From positions 434,001 through 498,000 of the forward strand of contig CAXXJE010000002.1 of NCBI GenBank assembly GCA_963675055.2: 64,000 nucleotides of DNA. The letters run 5' to 3'. This document shows, piece by piece, positions 17,885 to 27,405 of the stretch. The translations under genes were made by a program, and so were the position numbers. Numbering within the stretch: position 1 is the first letter of the stretch; every line of letters begins with the position of its first letter. A model generated the notes under the pieces. It did no database searches. It saw nothing but the letters and a program-made list of their open reading frames with translations, and was not told where the DNA came from. Source of the stretch: PGYT01 sp963675055 (GTDB taxonomy: Bacteria > Bacteroidota > Ignavibacteria > Ignavibacteriales > Melioribacteraceae).

Positions 17885-18955
17885 TTAGTAGACTATTTTT
17901 TTAGAAATCAATTTCTTGAGAATCTGGTTTAATGAAAGAATATCATCGACAGCGCCTACTTTAGCTGCTTCTTTCGGCATACCGTAAACCACACTGGATT
18001 TTTCATCCTGAGCAATATTATAAGCGCCTGCATTCTTCATCTCCAGCATACCTTTTGAGCCGTCGTCACCCATTCCAGTGAGTATTATGCCAACCGCATT
18101 TTGTCCGACATACCTTGCGCCAGATCTGAAGAGTACGTCAACCGATGGTCTATGTCTTGATACCAGCGGACCTTCTTTTACTTCAACAAAGTAGTGCGAA
18201 CCATTGTGTTTAATGAGCGTGTGTTTATTACCCGGCGCAATTAATATCTGACCGGATTTAACTATATCTCCGTTTTCCGCTTCCTTTACTTCCGTTGGAC
18301 ACAGTTTATTAAGACTGTTAGCGAAAGAGGTCGTGAAAAATTCGGGCATGTGCTGTACTACTATAATACCGGGACTATTAACAGGAAAATCTTTCAATAA
18401 AAACCTTAGTGCCTCCGTACCGCCGGTGGATGCACCGATTAGTATTACTTTTTCCGTAGTCCGTATCTTATTTGTGTATTTCGGTTTGGAAAGAATTACG
18501 TCTGCGTTAAGTTTAGGTTTAACATCTATCTTAGCACTGGATCGTGCTTTAACCTTAACCATTGAAGCTGACTTTACAACGTCACAAATCCTGATTTTAG
18601 ATTCTTCGAAAAACTGCTTTTTACCCATTTCGGGTTTTGTAATAATATCAACAGCGCCTGCCTGCAGAGCCTCAATAGCTTTGTCGGAACCCTTTGTGGT
18701 TAAACTGGAACAGATAACAACCGGTATAGGTTTCTTTGCCATCAGTTTTTTAAGAAACGTTAATCCGTCCATCCTCGGCATTTCAATATCGAGAGTTATT
18801 ACGTCAGGTACATTCTTTTTTATTTTTTCGATCGCTATAATCGGATCAAGGGCAGTATCTATTACTTCCAATGCCGGATCGGACGAAAGTATCTCCGACA
18901 TTGCATTTCTGACTAATGCGGAATCGTCAACAACCAGTACTTTTATCTTATTCAT
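17885..18955 (-). CDS. cheB: Chemotaxis protein-glutamate methylesterase
   Basis: Removes methyl groups from chemoreceptors and can deamidate glutamines, giving adaptation; activated by phosphorylation from CheA. Residues 1-120 form a receiver domain with phospho-acceptor Asp56 (ITLDIEMP) and acidic pocket Asp10/Asp11. The C-terminal CheB_methylest domain carries the catalytic Ser in GASTGG, the His in VVQHMP and the Asp in GMGDDG. At 356 residues it is full length. It is the last gene of the minus-strand chemotaxis operon, five bases after cheD. Confidence 0.97.
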   Translation of the reverse strand: MNKIKVLVVDDSALVRNAMSEILSSDPALEVIDTALDPIIAIEKIKKNVPDVITLDIEMPRMDGLTFLKKLMAKKPIPVVICSSLTTKGSDKAIEALQAGAVDIITKPEMGKKQFFEESKIRICDVVKSASMVKVKARSSAKIDVKPKLNADVILSKPKYTNKIRTTEKVILIGASTGGTEALRFLLKDFPVNSPGIIVVQHMPEFFTTSFANSLNKLCPTEVKEAENGDIVKSGQILIAPGNKHTLIKHNGSHYFVEVKEGPLVSRHRPSVDVLFRSGARYVGQNAVGIILTGMGDDGSKGMLEMKNAGAYNIAQDEKSSVVYGMPKEAAKVGAVDDILSLNQILKKLISKKIVY

Positions 18956-18960
18956 AGTAT

Positions 18961-19488
18961 TTAGTTCTCACATTTAAAACAAGATGCTTTTTTACTAAGT
19001 TTACTTAAATAGACGTCACCGGTTTCAGTATAATAATACAATCGTCTGCCGGAACTTCCGCCTACATCAATCGACTTCACTTTAAGGTTTTCCTTTTCAA
19101 ATATTTTCCTGACCATATTAATATTCTGCTGTCCGACTGTAAGTGCATTGTTGCGATTCTCATTAGTTGAAATAACACTGGCACCGCCGAACACTTTAAT
19201 TTCCAATTCTTCTTTCTTAATCCCATGCAACTTAATAGTATCCAGAAGTGAATTCAATGAACAGGTAACATACTTATACTTATTTGCATCCAAAGTGCAT
19301 TCATGATCAATTCTATTACAAGAACCCGGCAGCATTGTGTGAACAATGGCACTAAAATTTAATCTCGGCGCGCGCATGACTATAGCCACGCAAGAACCAA
19401 GCACTGTATATACTACTTCCGGCTTATCGGAAAACTGTGATTCACCCGGGTGAAGGTAAATCGAATTATATTTATCTTCTTTTCTCAT
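18961..19488 (-). CDS. cheD: Chemoreceptor glutamine deamidase
   Basis: Deamidates specific glutamines in chemoreceptors and, in systems with CheC, couples adaptation to CheY-P. The 175 residues carry the conserved Cys33 in VLGSCVAI, His50 in IVHTMLPG and Thr28, the expected cysteine-hydrolase set. It overlaps the end of cheR by four bases and precedes cheB, so all three receptor-modifying enzymes are made together. No CheC gene is visible in the window. Confidence 0.95.
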   Translation of the reverse strand: MRKEDKYNSIYLHPGESQFSDKPEVVYTVLGSCVAIVMRAPRLNFSAIVHTMLPGSCNRIDHECTLDANKYKYVTCSLNSLLDTIKLHGIKKEELEIKVFGGASVISTNENRNNALTVGQQNINMVRKIFEKENLKVKSIDVGGSSGRRLYYYTETGDVYLSKLSKKASCFKCEN

Positions 19489-20336
19489 ACTTTCTGATAC
19501 ACACTTGGCGCCCTCTGCACTAAAGGTAAATTCACCGTTAGAAGCGTTTCCGAATGACTAATAAACAAATATCCGCCGGTCTCAAGCGAGTTAAAGAATT
19601 TTCTTACGAGCATCTCCTGGTTTGACTTATCGAAATAAATCATAACATTTCTACAAAAAATGACATGCTGTTTTTCGATACGCCGGAAATCATCCGTTAT
19701 TAAATTTAGCCTGCTGAATCTGGCTTTTCGTCTAAGTTCCGGAATAATTCTTACTGTATTCTTTGATTTATCTTTACTTCTTAACAGATACTTCGACTTA
19801 GTGCTATAATCGATGTCTGTAACGGTTGAAGCATCATATATAGCTAATTGCGCTTTCGAAAGTACTGCTGTCGAAATGTCGCTTCCCCATATACTGAAAT
19901 CAAATTCTGAATTATTAAGTTTATAATCGTTCAATACCATAGCAAGTGTATAAACTTCTTCGCCCGACGAACATCCGGCGCTCCAGACCTTTAAACTTTT
20001 ACGCCTGTTAATTCCAAACCTGCTGGACACATCGTCCAAACCTTTTTCAAGTAAAAAATCAAAGTGCTTGGTTTCCCTGTAAAAATCTGTTTTGTTGGTA
20101 GTCGCAACATCAAACATATGAACCAATTCTTCATTTTTACCTTCCTGACTGAATAAAAAATCCACATATTCTTTGTAAGAGTCCGCACCAACGACCCTCA
20201 ATCTTTTACGCAGCCTTGCCTCCAACATTTTTAATTTTGTTGAAGGCATTTTAATTCCGAGTGTACTTTCTATCAATTTCTGAAGTCTGAGAAAGTCATT
20301 AACGGATAACTGCGTATTAACAAAAGCTTCTACCAT
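19485..20336 (-). CDS. cheR: Chemotaxis protein methyltransferase
   Basis: Methylates glutamates on chemoreceptors with S-adenosylmethionine. The N-terminal helical domain (about 1-80) is followed by the SAM-binding domain with VWSAGCSSGEEVYTLAM and the later VIFCRNVMIYFD and FISHSETL motifs that mark CheR. The 283-residue length is typical. It lies between the receptor gene and cheD in the chemotaxis operon. Confidence 0.97.
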   Translation of the reverse strand: MVEAFVNTQLSVNDFLRLQKLIESTLGIKMPSTKLKMLEARLRKRLRVVGADSYKEYVDFLFSQEGKNEELVHMFDVATTNKTDFYRETKHFDFLLEKGLDDVSSRFGINRRKSLKVWSAGCSSGEEVYTLAMVLNDYKLNNSEFDFSIWGSDISTAVLSKAQLAIYDASTVTDIDYSTKSKYLLRSKDKSKNTVRIIPELRRKARFSRLNLITDDFRRIEKQHVIFCRNVMIYFDKSNQEMLVRKFFNSLETGGYLFISHSETLLTVNLPLVQRAPSVYQKV

Positions 20337-20376
20337 AATAGTGTTCCGGTTATTCGCTATTATTAACTACTATGAA

Positions 20377-22092
20377 CTAAAATTTCTCGAATTCATCGTC
20401 GAAACTGTCTCCATTGGAACCAATATCAGCGAATGAATCGAATTCATTTTCCTGTAATTTATTTACAGGTTTAGCCTTGCTTGTTCCGGTCGATCCGCTA
20501 TTAGACTTTGGAATACTTTTCTTTATAACATTCCCTGATTTTATTTCACTTCTTATATCCTTAACAGAAATATCTCTTTTATCTACTCTGAAGAAAGAAA
20601 TAGTATCGAGCAGCAATTCTGCCTGACTTGAGAGTTCCTCGGAAGTTGATGCGGCCTCTTCTGCTCCTGCAGCGTTCTGTTGAATAACCTGGTTCAACTG
20701 TTGAATAGCATTGTTGATCTGCTCGGCACCGCTGTTTTGCTCATTACTTGAAGCGGTAATCTCTTGAACAAGTTCGGAAGTTTTCTGTATATCAGGAACT
20801 ATCTGAGTTAACAAATCACCCGCTCTTTCAGCCACTTCAACACTGGATGATGACAAAGTGCCAATTTCGGCTGCAGCAGTCTGACTTCTTTCAGCAAGTT
20901 TTCTAACTTCCGAGGCGACAACCGCAAATCCTTTACCATGTTCACCCGCTCTGGCGGCTTCGATAGCAGCGTTTAGTGCCAACAGGTTTGTCTGTCTCGC
21001 AATTTCTTCTATTATGGTTATTTTGCCTGCAATTTCTTTCATTGCATTAACCGTCTGAGAAACTGCTTCACCGCCAACCTGTGCATCATTTGCGGATTTC
21101 AATGCTATCTTCTCGGTCTGCTGAGCATTATCTGCGTTTTGTTTTATATTTGCCGTCATCTGCTCCATTGACGACGAAGCTTCTTCAGCTGCGGCTGCCT
21201 GCTCTGAAGCACCCTGGGATATCTGCTCCGAGCTTGAGCTCATCTGTTCTGCTCCTGCGGCAACATTACCGGCGGCAGTTGTAACGCCTTCAATAACTTC
21301 ACTAATCTTTTCGAGCATATTATTAATTGCTGTGGCAAGTTGTCCTAATTCATCTTTCTGATCAACCGAAAGTCTTTCGGTAAGGTCGCCCGAAGCAACT
21401 TTTTTCGCTGCGGAGTTCATACTTACTATAATACCGGATATATATTTTGCTATAATAAAGCCAATTAAGAAGGTTATAACTGCAGCACCTAAAATGAATA
21501 ACATTATTCTAGTTGTAAGAGCGCTAACTTCTGCAGCTACATCGTCAATGTATATACCGCTACCGATTATCCAATCCCATTCTTTGAAGTATTTAATATT
21601 TGAAATTTTTGGCTCAGGCTTAGTGGAACCTGGTTTCGGCCAAACATATTCCACATATCCTTCACCATCACTTTTGGCAACTTTCACCATCTCATTGAAG
21701 AAGTATTTGCCGTCTGCATCTTTTTCTTCCTTCAACGATTTCCCCTCAAGTTCAGGTTTTATGGGATGCATAATCATATTCGGGTAGGTGTCATTGATCC
21801 AGAAATATTCGCTGCCGTTGAATCTTAATTTTCTAACGGCTTCCTGGGCCCGGAGTTTAGCCTCGTTTTCTGTAATTTCCTTATTCTTAAATTGTTGATA
21901 ATAGCCGTCTACAACATCATAGACAACATCAACCGGTTGCTTGATTGCAAGTTGTTTTTCTTCATATAACTTGCTCGCAACCGATGGCATTACAAAGAAT
22001 TGGAATATTACTATAAACAGTACTATCGGGATTGCTGCAACTGCCAGAAGCTTATAGAACATTCCCCAGTCTTTAAATTTTAACGCTTTCAT
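20377..22092 (-). CDS. Methyl-accepting chemotaxis receptor with sCache domain
   Basis: A 571-residue inner-membrane chemoreceptor. Membrane segments lie at about residues 15-36 and 190-212. The periplasmic part between them has the single-Cache (sCache_2) signature FWINDTYPNMIMHP and WDWIIGSGIYIDDV, seen in receptors for small organic acids and similar compounds. A HAMP domain follows, then the signalling hairpin with the nearly invariant tip (RQTNLLALNAAIEAARAGEHGKGFAVVA, here split for description). The C-terminus is Asp/Phe-rich and lacks the NWETF-type CheR-binding pentapeptide. It is the only transmembrane receptor in the operon; the ligand is unknown. Confidence 0.95.
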   Translation of the reverse strand: MKALKFKDWGMFYKLLAVAAIPIVLFIVIFQFFVMPSVASKLYEEKQLAIKQPVDVVYDVVDGYYQQFKNKEITENEAKLRAQEAVRKLRFNGSEYFWINDTYPNMIMHPIKPELEGKSLKEEKDADGKYFFNEMVKVAKSDGEGYVEYVWPKPGSTKPEPKISNIKYFKEWDWIIGSGIYIDDVAAEVSALTTRIMLFILGAAVITFLIGFIIAKYISGIIVSMNSAAKKVASGDLTERLSVDQKDELGQLATAINNMLEKISEVIEGVTTAAGNVAAGAEQMSSSSEQISQGASEQAAAAEEASSSMEQMTANIKQNADNAQQTEKIALKSANDAQVGGEAVSQTVNAMKEIAGKITIIEEIARQTNLLALNAAIEAARAGEHGKGFAVVASEVRKLAERSQTAAAEIGTLSSSSVEVAERAGDLLTQIVPDIQKTSELVQEITASSNEQNSGAEQINNAIQQLNQVIQQNAAGAEEAASTSEELSSQAELLLDTISFFRVDKRDISVKDIRSEIKSGNVIKKSIPKSNSGSTGTSKAKPVNKLQENEFDSFADIGSNGDSFDDEFEKF

Positions 22093-22152
22093 TTCTTCTC
22101 CTGCATTTTATATAATTAGTTTCTCTTTTCTTTAAGTACGCCTGCTAATGTT

Positions 22153-22650
22153 TCATTTCCCGTCAACTTCAGCAACTTCCTGCAAAGCAATTAATTCTTC
22201 ACTGGAAAAGACCTTATCAATATCAAGAATAATCACGAATTCCTCGTTTCTTCTTCCCATGCCTTTAATGAATTTCGTATTAAGTCGTGTACCCATTCTT
22301 GGAGCCGGTTCGATCTCATCAGGTTCCTGTTCAAATACTTCCTGAACCGAATCAACTAAAGCACCTATAACACTTGCCTCTCCGTCAATTACAACTTCTA
22401 CAACTATGATGCATGTATCAACTGTTATTTCACCCTGGTTCAGTCCGAATTTTTCCCTCATATCAATTACCGGCACAACACTCCCGCGAAGGTTTATTAC
22501 ACCTTTAATATATCCGGGCATTTGAGGTATGCGTGTAACCGAATTGTACTCCAGAATTTCGCGCACCTGAAGAACATCCAATGCAAAGATGTCTTTGCTT
22601 AGTTCGAATGCCAGATAAGATTTTACTTCACCAGCTAAATTATCACTCAT
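22153..22650 (-). CDS. cheW: Chemotaxis coupling protein
   Basis: Links receptors to the CheA kinase. The 165 residues form a single CheW (SH3-like) domain with DIFALDVLQVREIL, GVINLRGSVVPVIDMREKFG and LVDSVQEVF. It is located between cheA and the receptor gene in the same operon. Confidence 0.95.
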   Translation of the reverse strand: MSDNLAGEVKSYLAFELSKDIFALDVLQVREILEYNSVTRIPQMPGYIKGVINLRGSVVPVIDMREKFGLNQGEITVDTCIIVVEVVIDGEASVIGALVDSVQEVFEQEPDEIEPAPRMGTRLNTKFIKGMGRRNEEFVIILDIDKVFSSEELIALQEVAEVDGK

Positions 22651-22687
22651 TTTATTTCCCTCTTTATAGTCTTCAATAAATTTTATT

Positions 22688-24709
22688 TTAAACCTGTATA
22701 TCAGTTAATTCAAATTCCTTCCGCTCTGCAGATTTGATAACTGTTGGAATATCAAGTATTAATGCCAGCGTACCATTTCCCAAAATCGTAAGTCCCGATA
22801 ATCCGTCAACATCTTTTATAAATTTGCCAAGGGATTTGATAACCGTCTGATGTTCCCCTATAATTTCATCAACAAGGAATCCTGTTTTTGAATCATTCTC
22901 ATTAACAACTACAACCTGTTGAATTTCGGGAGCCTCCCCTTTGACACTGAATTGATCGCGAAGTGAAATATATGGGAGCAGATCGCCATGCGAGTTAAGA
23001 AGCAGACTTTTACCGTTAGCCTCTGCAATATCCTCATTAGTCAATTCGACACACTCTTCAACATACGAAAGCGGCACTATAAAATACTCATCGGAGACTT
23101 TAACAAGCAGGCCATCGATAATGGCAAGCGTTAACGGGAGTTTCAATTTTATTGCCGTACCCTCGCCGGGTTTACTATCCACATCAATAGAGCCCCTGAG
23201 TGAATCTATCACTTTTGAAACAACATCCATTCCGACACCCCTACCGGAAAGATTAGTGACTTTTGCTGCAGTTGAAAATCCGGCTTCAAATATCATCCTG
23301 AAAATTGTTTTATCATCCGGTTCATCCTGTACTGAAATCAGGTTACGTTCAATTGCTTTCTTTCGTATCGCATCTACATTAAGTCCCGCACCGTCATCCT
23401 GCACTGTAATTATCACGTTCGCCCCGGAATGTTCGGCTTTAATAAGAACTTTACCTGCTTCACTCTTTCCTTTTGCTATTCTATTTTCCGGATCTTCTAT
23501 ACCATGGTCAATACAATTTCGAATAATATGAACAAGCGGATCATGGAGATGTTCTATCATATTTTTATCGAGTTCTGTTTCACCGCCTTCAGTTTCAAAT
23601 ACAACATTTTTACCAAGGTCACGGGATAGATCACGGACAAGCCTGTTAAACTGATTAAATGTACTTCCGATAGGGACCATTTTTAAATTCAGAGCGTTAT
23701 CTCTCAGACTCCATGTCAACCTTTCAACCTCTTCAGCTATCGACATCAGTATCGGATCTTTCCTGCCGATGGATGTCTGAGTAAGATGCCCCTGCACTGT
23801 TACAAGCTCACCAACAAGATTTACGAGTACATCAAGTTTTTCAGAATCTACTTTGATCCGGCCCTTTGAATAGCTTGCGGAATCCGCAGCTTTACGTACT
23901 GATGATTTCCCTGTTTCAATTTCCGAAGACTTTTTATTCTCCATATTGTCCTTTGCGGAATTATCCTGAACCACTTCCTCACTTTCAACAACAGTCTCAC
24001 CTGAATCCGGACTTTTACCAATCTTTTCTATTTCAACTTTACTTTCATCATCCAGGAAAATAAAAACATCTTTTACCGCATCCATTCCCGCGTCAGTAGA
24101 CAGGATAATTTCCCAATCTATAAATACTTTCTCAGGATCTATTACATCAATCGTTGGAATCTTGTCGGAATTAGCAGTGATTTTAATTTCACCAAGTTCC
24201 TTTAATTCCTCTATAAGAAATACAGGATTCGTGCCGCTGAAGAAAATTTCTGGATTCGGCGAAAACTTAATTTTATAAGTTTCCATATTACCTTTTGCGA
24301 TTTCTGCGTGAACCGGTGCTTCTTCTTTTATATCCTCATCAGCAATCGAGTTTAAGATAGCAGCAAATTTATTTTTAATCTGCTCAACCTTATCATGCTC
24401 CTCCTTATCCTTCAGCATTAACTTAATCTGATCCACGGCTTCAAGCGTGAGATCAATTATTTCCCTGGTAATTTTAATTTCTCCGTTACGAATGCTTTCG
24501 AATAAGTTTTCTATATCGTGAGTAAACCCGGCAATATTATCAATACCGAACATACTGCTGGATCCTTTAATAGTATGCAAAGCCCTGAATGCCTCGCCAA
24601 CAATGTTCATATCGTCGATCGACTCTTCAAGGTCCAGGAGGCATCGTTCAACCGTCTGGATCAATTCTTCCGCTTCCTCATAGAAAAGATTTAAGTGTTC
24701 CGATTTCAT
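22688..24709 (-). CDS. cheA: Chemotaxis histidine kinase
   Basis: Autophosphorylates in response to receptor state and passes the phosphate to CheY and CheB. The N-terminal HPt domain has phospho-accepting His45 in FRALHTIKGSS. About residues 140-215 form a linker or CheY-binding-like domain, followed by a disordered acidic stretch. Then come the H-kinase dimerisation domain (DVLVNLVGELV), the HATPase domain (IRNCIDHGIE, QDDGAGL, GRGVGMDVV) and a C-terminal CheW-like domain. At 673 residues it is full length. Its start overlaps the cheY stop by four bases. Confidence 0.97.
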   Translation of the reverse strand: MKSEHLNLFYEEAEELIQTVERCLLDLEESIDDMNIVGEAFRALHTIKGSSSMFGIDNIAGFTHDIENLFESIRNGEIKITREIIDLTLEAVDQIKLMLKDKEEHDKVEQIKNKFAAILNSIADEDIKEEAPVHAEIAKGNMETYKIKFSPNPEIFFSGTNPVFLIEELKELGEIKITANSDKIPTIDVIDPEKVFIDWEIILSTDAGMDAVKDVFIFLDDESKVEIEKIGKSPDSGETVVESEEVVQDNSAKDNMENKKSSEIETGKSSVRKAADSASYSKGRIKVDSEKLDVLVNLVGELVTVQGHLTQTSIGRKDPILMSIAEEVERLTWSLRDNALNLKMVPIGSTFNQFNRLVRDLSRDLGKNVVFETEGGETELDKNMIEHLHDPLVHIIRNCIDHGIEDPENRIAKGKSEAGKVLIKAEHSGANVIITVQDDGAGLNVDAIRKKAIERNLISVQDEPDDKTIFRMIFEAGFSTAAKVTNLSGRGVGMDVVSKVIDSLRGSIDVDSKPGEGTAIKLKLPLTLAIIDGLLVKVSDEYFIVPLSYVEECVELTNEDIAEANGKSLLLNSHGDLLPYISLRDQFSVKGEAPEIQQVVVVNENDSKTGFLVDEIIGEHQTVIKSLGKFIKDVDGLSGLTILGNGTLALILDIPTVIKSAERKEFELTDIQV

Positions 24710-25071
24710 TTCAATACCTTGCTGGTTACTCCAAGCAGCTGCTCAGGTTTAAATGGTTTTACAATCCATCCGGTTGCGCCGGCTTTTTTACCTTCCATTT
24801 TTTTACTGTCCTGTGATTCGGTAGTAAGCATAATTATCGGGATAAAACGATGTCTGGCATCGAGCCTCAACCGCTTAATTAGTTCAATACCGTCCATCAC
24901 CGGCATATTCAGATCGGTTACAACCATTTGCACCGGCGAGCTTGCAATTTTATTAAGTGCATCTTCCCCGTTTGCGGCTTCAACTACATCGTAGCCTGCA
25001 TCCCGAAGAGTAAAACTTACTACCTGTCTCACACTCGATGAGTCATCTACAGTAAGTATTCTCTTTTTCAT
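24706..25071 (-). CDS. cheY: Chemotaxis response regulator CheY-like
   Basis: A stand-alone 121-residue receiver domain. The acidic pocket (Asp9/Asp10), phospho-acceptor Asp53 (VVTDLNMP), the Thr in LTTES and Lys in VKPFKPEQ are all present. Position directly before cheA, with a four-base overlap, supports the CheY role, although no flagellar gene is present in the window to confirm that the target is the flagellar motor. Confidence 0.92.
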   Translation of the reverse strand: MKKRILTVDDSSSVRQVVSFTLRDAGYDVVEAANGEDALNKIASSPVQMVVTDLNMPVMDGIELIKRLRLDARHRFIPIIMLTTESQDSKKMEGKKAGATGWIVKPFKPEQLLGVTSKVLK

Positions 25072-25089
25072 TTACAGCTCCCTGTGTAT

Positions 25090-25374
25090 TTACAGTACAT
25101 TTCCGAATCCGGATAATTGTACTGCTGCATTAAATACATCATTACTTTTTATTATTTGAAATTTTTTTTTATTTTCTTCGGCGTACTTCCCGGCTGATAT
25201 AAGCAACTGCAGATATATTAAATCAAAATCTTCAGCCTCGCTGTGGTCTACGCTTATCGAATCGTTTTCCGAAATAAAAGTCATCAGTGTGTCTTTAAGT
25301 TCGGCAGCTCTCTGAATCGATAAATCTCCGTCAAGTTTAAGTACTCCTTTTTCGATTTTCTTTTTTCTTGGCAT
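25090..25374 (-). CDS. Small STAS-domain protein
   Basis: A 94-residue protein with the fold signature of STAS/anti-sigma-antagonist domains: LDGDLSIQRAAELKDTLMTFI at the start and the loop-helix DFDLIYLQLLISAGKYAEE in the middle. The position of the usual phosphorylatable serine (DSSG in SpoIIAA) is taken by DFDL, so regulation by serine phosphorylation is unlikely. It lies between cheY and the soluble receptor-like gene. STAS proteins of this kind are found in other chemotaxis-like operons; the role is unknown. Confidence 0.75.
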   Translation of the reverse strand: MPRKKKIEKGVLKLDGDLSIQRAAELKDTLMTFISENDSISVDHSEAEDFDLIYLQLLISAGKYAEENKKKFQIIKSNDVFNAAVQLSGFGNVL

Positions 25375-25391
25375 TTTAATTCCGTTTTTAT

Positions 25392-27179
25392 CTAAAACAG
25401 TTCTACGTTGTCTCCAAACTCACCCGGATCATCATCGGAATTGTAATCAGATGAATCCGGTGAATTACCTAAATCATATTCATCGCCATCAATAAAGTCA
25501 TGTGTTTCTCTCTCACTATCCATTGTATATTTATTCCGGAGATCTCCTGAACTCCGTGACTTCATATGAGCTACGGATGCAGGATCAATATTATTTAGGA
25601 TAGAATCCAGACTTTCCTGCACCAGGTCAAACTCTGCTTCCGATGCCTGTGCAAACTCACGTAACTCATCGGCCTCAATCGAATCTTTTTTAACGCTTTC
25701 AATGTCCGTATCAGCATGTTCAACTATCTGAAAGACCTTAGTGTGTGTATCTCCAAGTTCCGTAAAAAGATTATTCAATCGTGCCCTAAGTGAATTATCG
25801 GACAATTTCCCAACTTTTTGAGCGCTTTCCGTAAGTGAATCATTAAACGATCCGATATCAGTACGGATGTGTTTGAATTTGTCCGAAAGTGAATTGGTTT
25901 GTTCTTTTGCATTGACCGAAAGTGTCTGAATATTTTGGGCAAGTATTCCAAGTGAAGCCCCGTCGTTACCCAGTCTTACCGCTTTAATCTGCGAATTAAG
26001 TGATATTAACTCGATCTCATCACCAATTTCCTCAACTTCCTGAACAAAGTCCGACAATTCTTCGATCATCTCGTTAACCTGCTCAATCATTTTAATCAGC
26101 TCGGAATCACCGGATGCGTTCTCGGTAAGAATATCGATCGTGTTTTTTAATTTTTCCCTGGCATTTTCCAATGAGGAATCATCGCTATTCTCGTTGTTAT
26201 TGAGCAATTCCCTTATCATTCTAATAAGATTATCAGTCATTTCTGAAACATTGGTCACTTCGGTAACCAGTTGTTCAGTTGCGCGTAAAAACTGTGATTT
26301 TGTATTGGTAAGCTGAGCTTTCTGGAGTTTCACTATGTGATAAATCTCACCTGTAATTTCTTCCCGGCTCAGATTCCTGTTCACATCCTCGTCGAATAAT
26401 GCTTCGAGAGCCTCAATTATATGATCTATCTGCTGCCTGGAAATATCCTGGTACTGGAGGGATTGGACAATATCTCCGAGTATTTCGGAAATCCTGCCTG
26501 AATACATTGCAATCTCATCAGTATTTCTCTTTGCCAGAGCAAATTTTTTGTTTAGCAGATCAGCGCCTAATCCGGCCTTTTCCATAATTCTGCCGGAAAT
26601 GTCTCTTGTATTTTTTGTTACATCAACGGAATTGCGGTTAATTTTATTGATTACATTAAACAGTGCATTCAGCCTCTGGAGAATTTGTTTTACCTTCTCG
26701 TCAATCCCGTTTGAAAGGTTTTCAACATTCTGTGCCAGGTTATCGAACCCATTATCTATATCATTTATTCTCGCGCTTTCAATTTTAGTTGATAAACCGA
26801 GAACTCTAAGTCTTTTTACGAAGCGATTAAAATTCCCAAGTTCATTAAGTACTTCCTGAAGTTGATTTGAGATACGCTGCATAGTACTTGTATTAGCATT
26901 CACTTCAGTGTCACTTACTGATAAAATATCTTTTACATTATTGATAACCTCATCGAGATCATCAATGCTCTTGTGTATTTCGGGAGAAGCAACAATCGTT
27001 GAGGCTTCCTTAACGGAAGAAAGAATGTTCCTGGTGCGGCTGTACGACCCGTTTAATATCTGTCCGAATTTTAGAAATTTACCTTCCGTTGTATCCTGTA
27101 TTGCACTTAGTGTACTTACAGCCTTTTGTATTGTTGTTTTGGCAGAAGTGTGAAGACTGTTATCTGTTTCGAAATTCAT
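25392..27179 (-). CDS. Soluble coiled-coil receptor-like protein of the chemotaxis operon
   Basis: A 595-residue cytoplasmic, almost entirely helical protein with no membrane segment; first gene of the operon. Two segments, about residues 126-152 (LGLSTKIESARIN...) and 391-420 (ISLNSQIKAVRLGNDG...), each resemble the receptor signalling tip LALNAAIEAARAGE but are diverged. Between them, LQYQDISRQQIDHI carries Asp245-x3-Gln249, the DxxxQ pattern of the CheZ phosphatase helix. The C-terminus is acidic and disordered and ends VELF. It may be a soluble signalling array component, or a CheY-P phosphatase; the motifs are visible, the function is inference. Confidence 0.7.
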   Translation of the reverse strand: MNFETDNSLHTSAKTTIQKAVSTLSAIQDTTEGKFLKFGQILNGSYSRTRNILSSVKEASTIVASPEIHKSIDDLDEVINNVKDILSVSDTEVNANTSTMQRISNQLQEVLNELGNFNRFVKRLRVLGLSTKIESARINDIDNGFDNLAQNVENLSNGIDEKVKQILQRLNALFNVINKINRNSVDVTKNTRDISGRIMEKAGLGADLLNKKFALAKRNTDEIAMYSGRISEILGDIVQSLQYQDISRQQIDHIIEALEALFDEDVNRNLSREEITGEIYHIVKLQKAQLTNTKSQFLRATEQLVTEVTNVSEMTDNLIRMIRELLNNNENSDDSSLENAREKLKNTIDILTENASGDSELIKMIEQVNEMIEELSDFVQEVEEIGDEIELISLNSQIKAVRLGNDGASLGILAQNIQTLSVNAKEQTNSLSDKFKHIRTDIGSFNDSLTESAQKVGKLSDNSLRARLNNLFTELGDTHTKVFQIVEHADTDIESVKKDSIEADELREFAQASEAEFDLVQESLDSILNNIDPASVAHMKSRSSGDLRNKYTMDSERETHDFIDGDEYDLGNSPDSSDYNSDDDPGEFGDNVELF

Positions 27180-27314
27180 TTAATATTCTTATAATATTTA
27201 TTATTTAATTATCCACAAGTCTATTTTTCACGCATTATTGCGAGAAATATTAATATTATCGGAATATTTTTCCCTCTTTTTAGCTCAAAATTTAAAATAC
27301 TAATAGGTCACATC

Positions 27315-27390
27315 GGACTGGTTCATTTGGGTTCTTTTTCCTACTTAAATTGTTTATTCCATCCCCGGGCAAAATGGACTGCTCGATTTG
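27315..27390. promoter_or_regulatory. Direct repeats GGACTG-N4-ATTTG (candidate MocR operators)
   Basis: The same 15-base pattern occurs at 27315-27329 (GGACTGgttcATTTG) and 27376-27390 (GGACTGctcgATTTG), 61 bases apart and so near six helical turns. They lie between the divergent chemotaxis operon and the MocR gene. MocR/PdxR-type regulators are known to bind direct repeats near their own promoters. Confidence 0.45.
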
Positions 27391-27399
27391 CATGCAAAT
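27386..27399. repeat. 14-base perfect palindrome
   Basis: ATTTGCATGCAAAT, overlapping the second direct repeat upstream of the MocR gene. It is a plausible dimer-binding site. Confidence 0.6.
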
Positions 27400-27405
27400 T
27401 GGCTG

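Noticed and set aside
18333..18977. 214-codon plus-strand open frame antisense to cheB
   Set aside because: Hydrophobic Ser/Ile-rich product typical of antisense frames; cheB on the other strand is complete and conserved.
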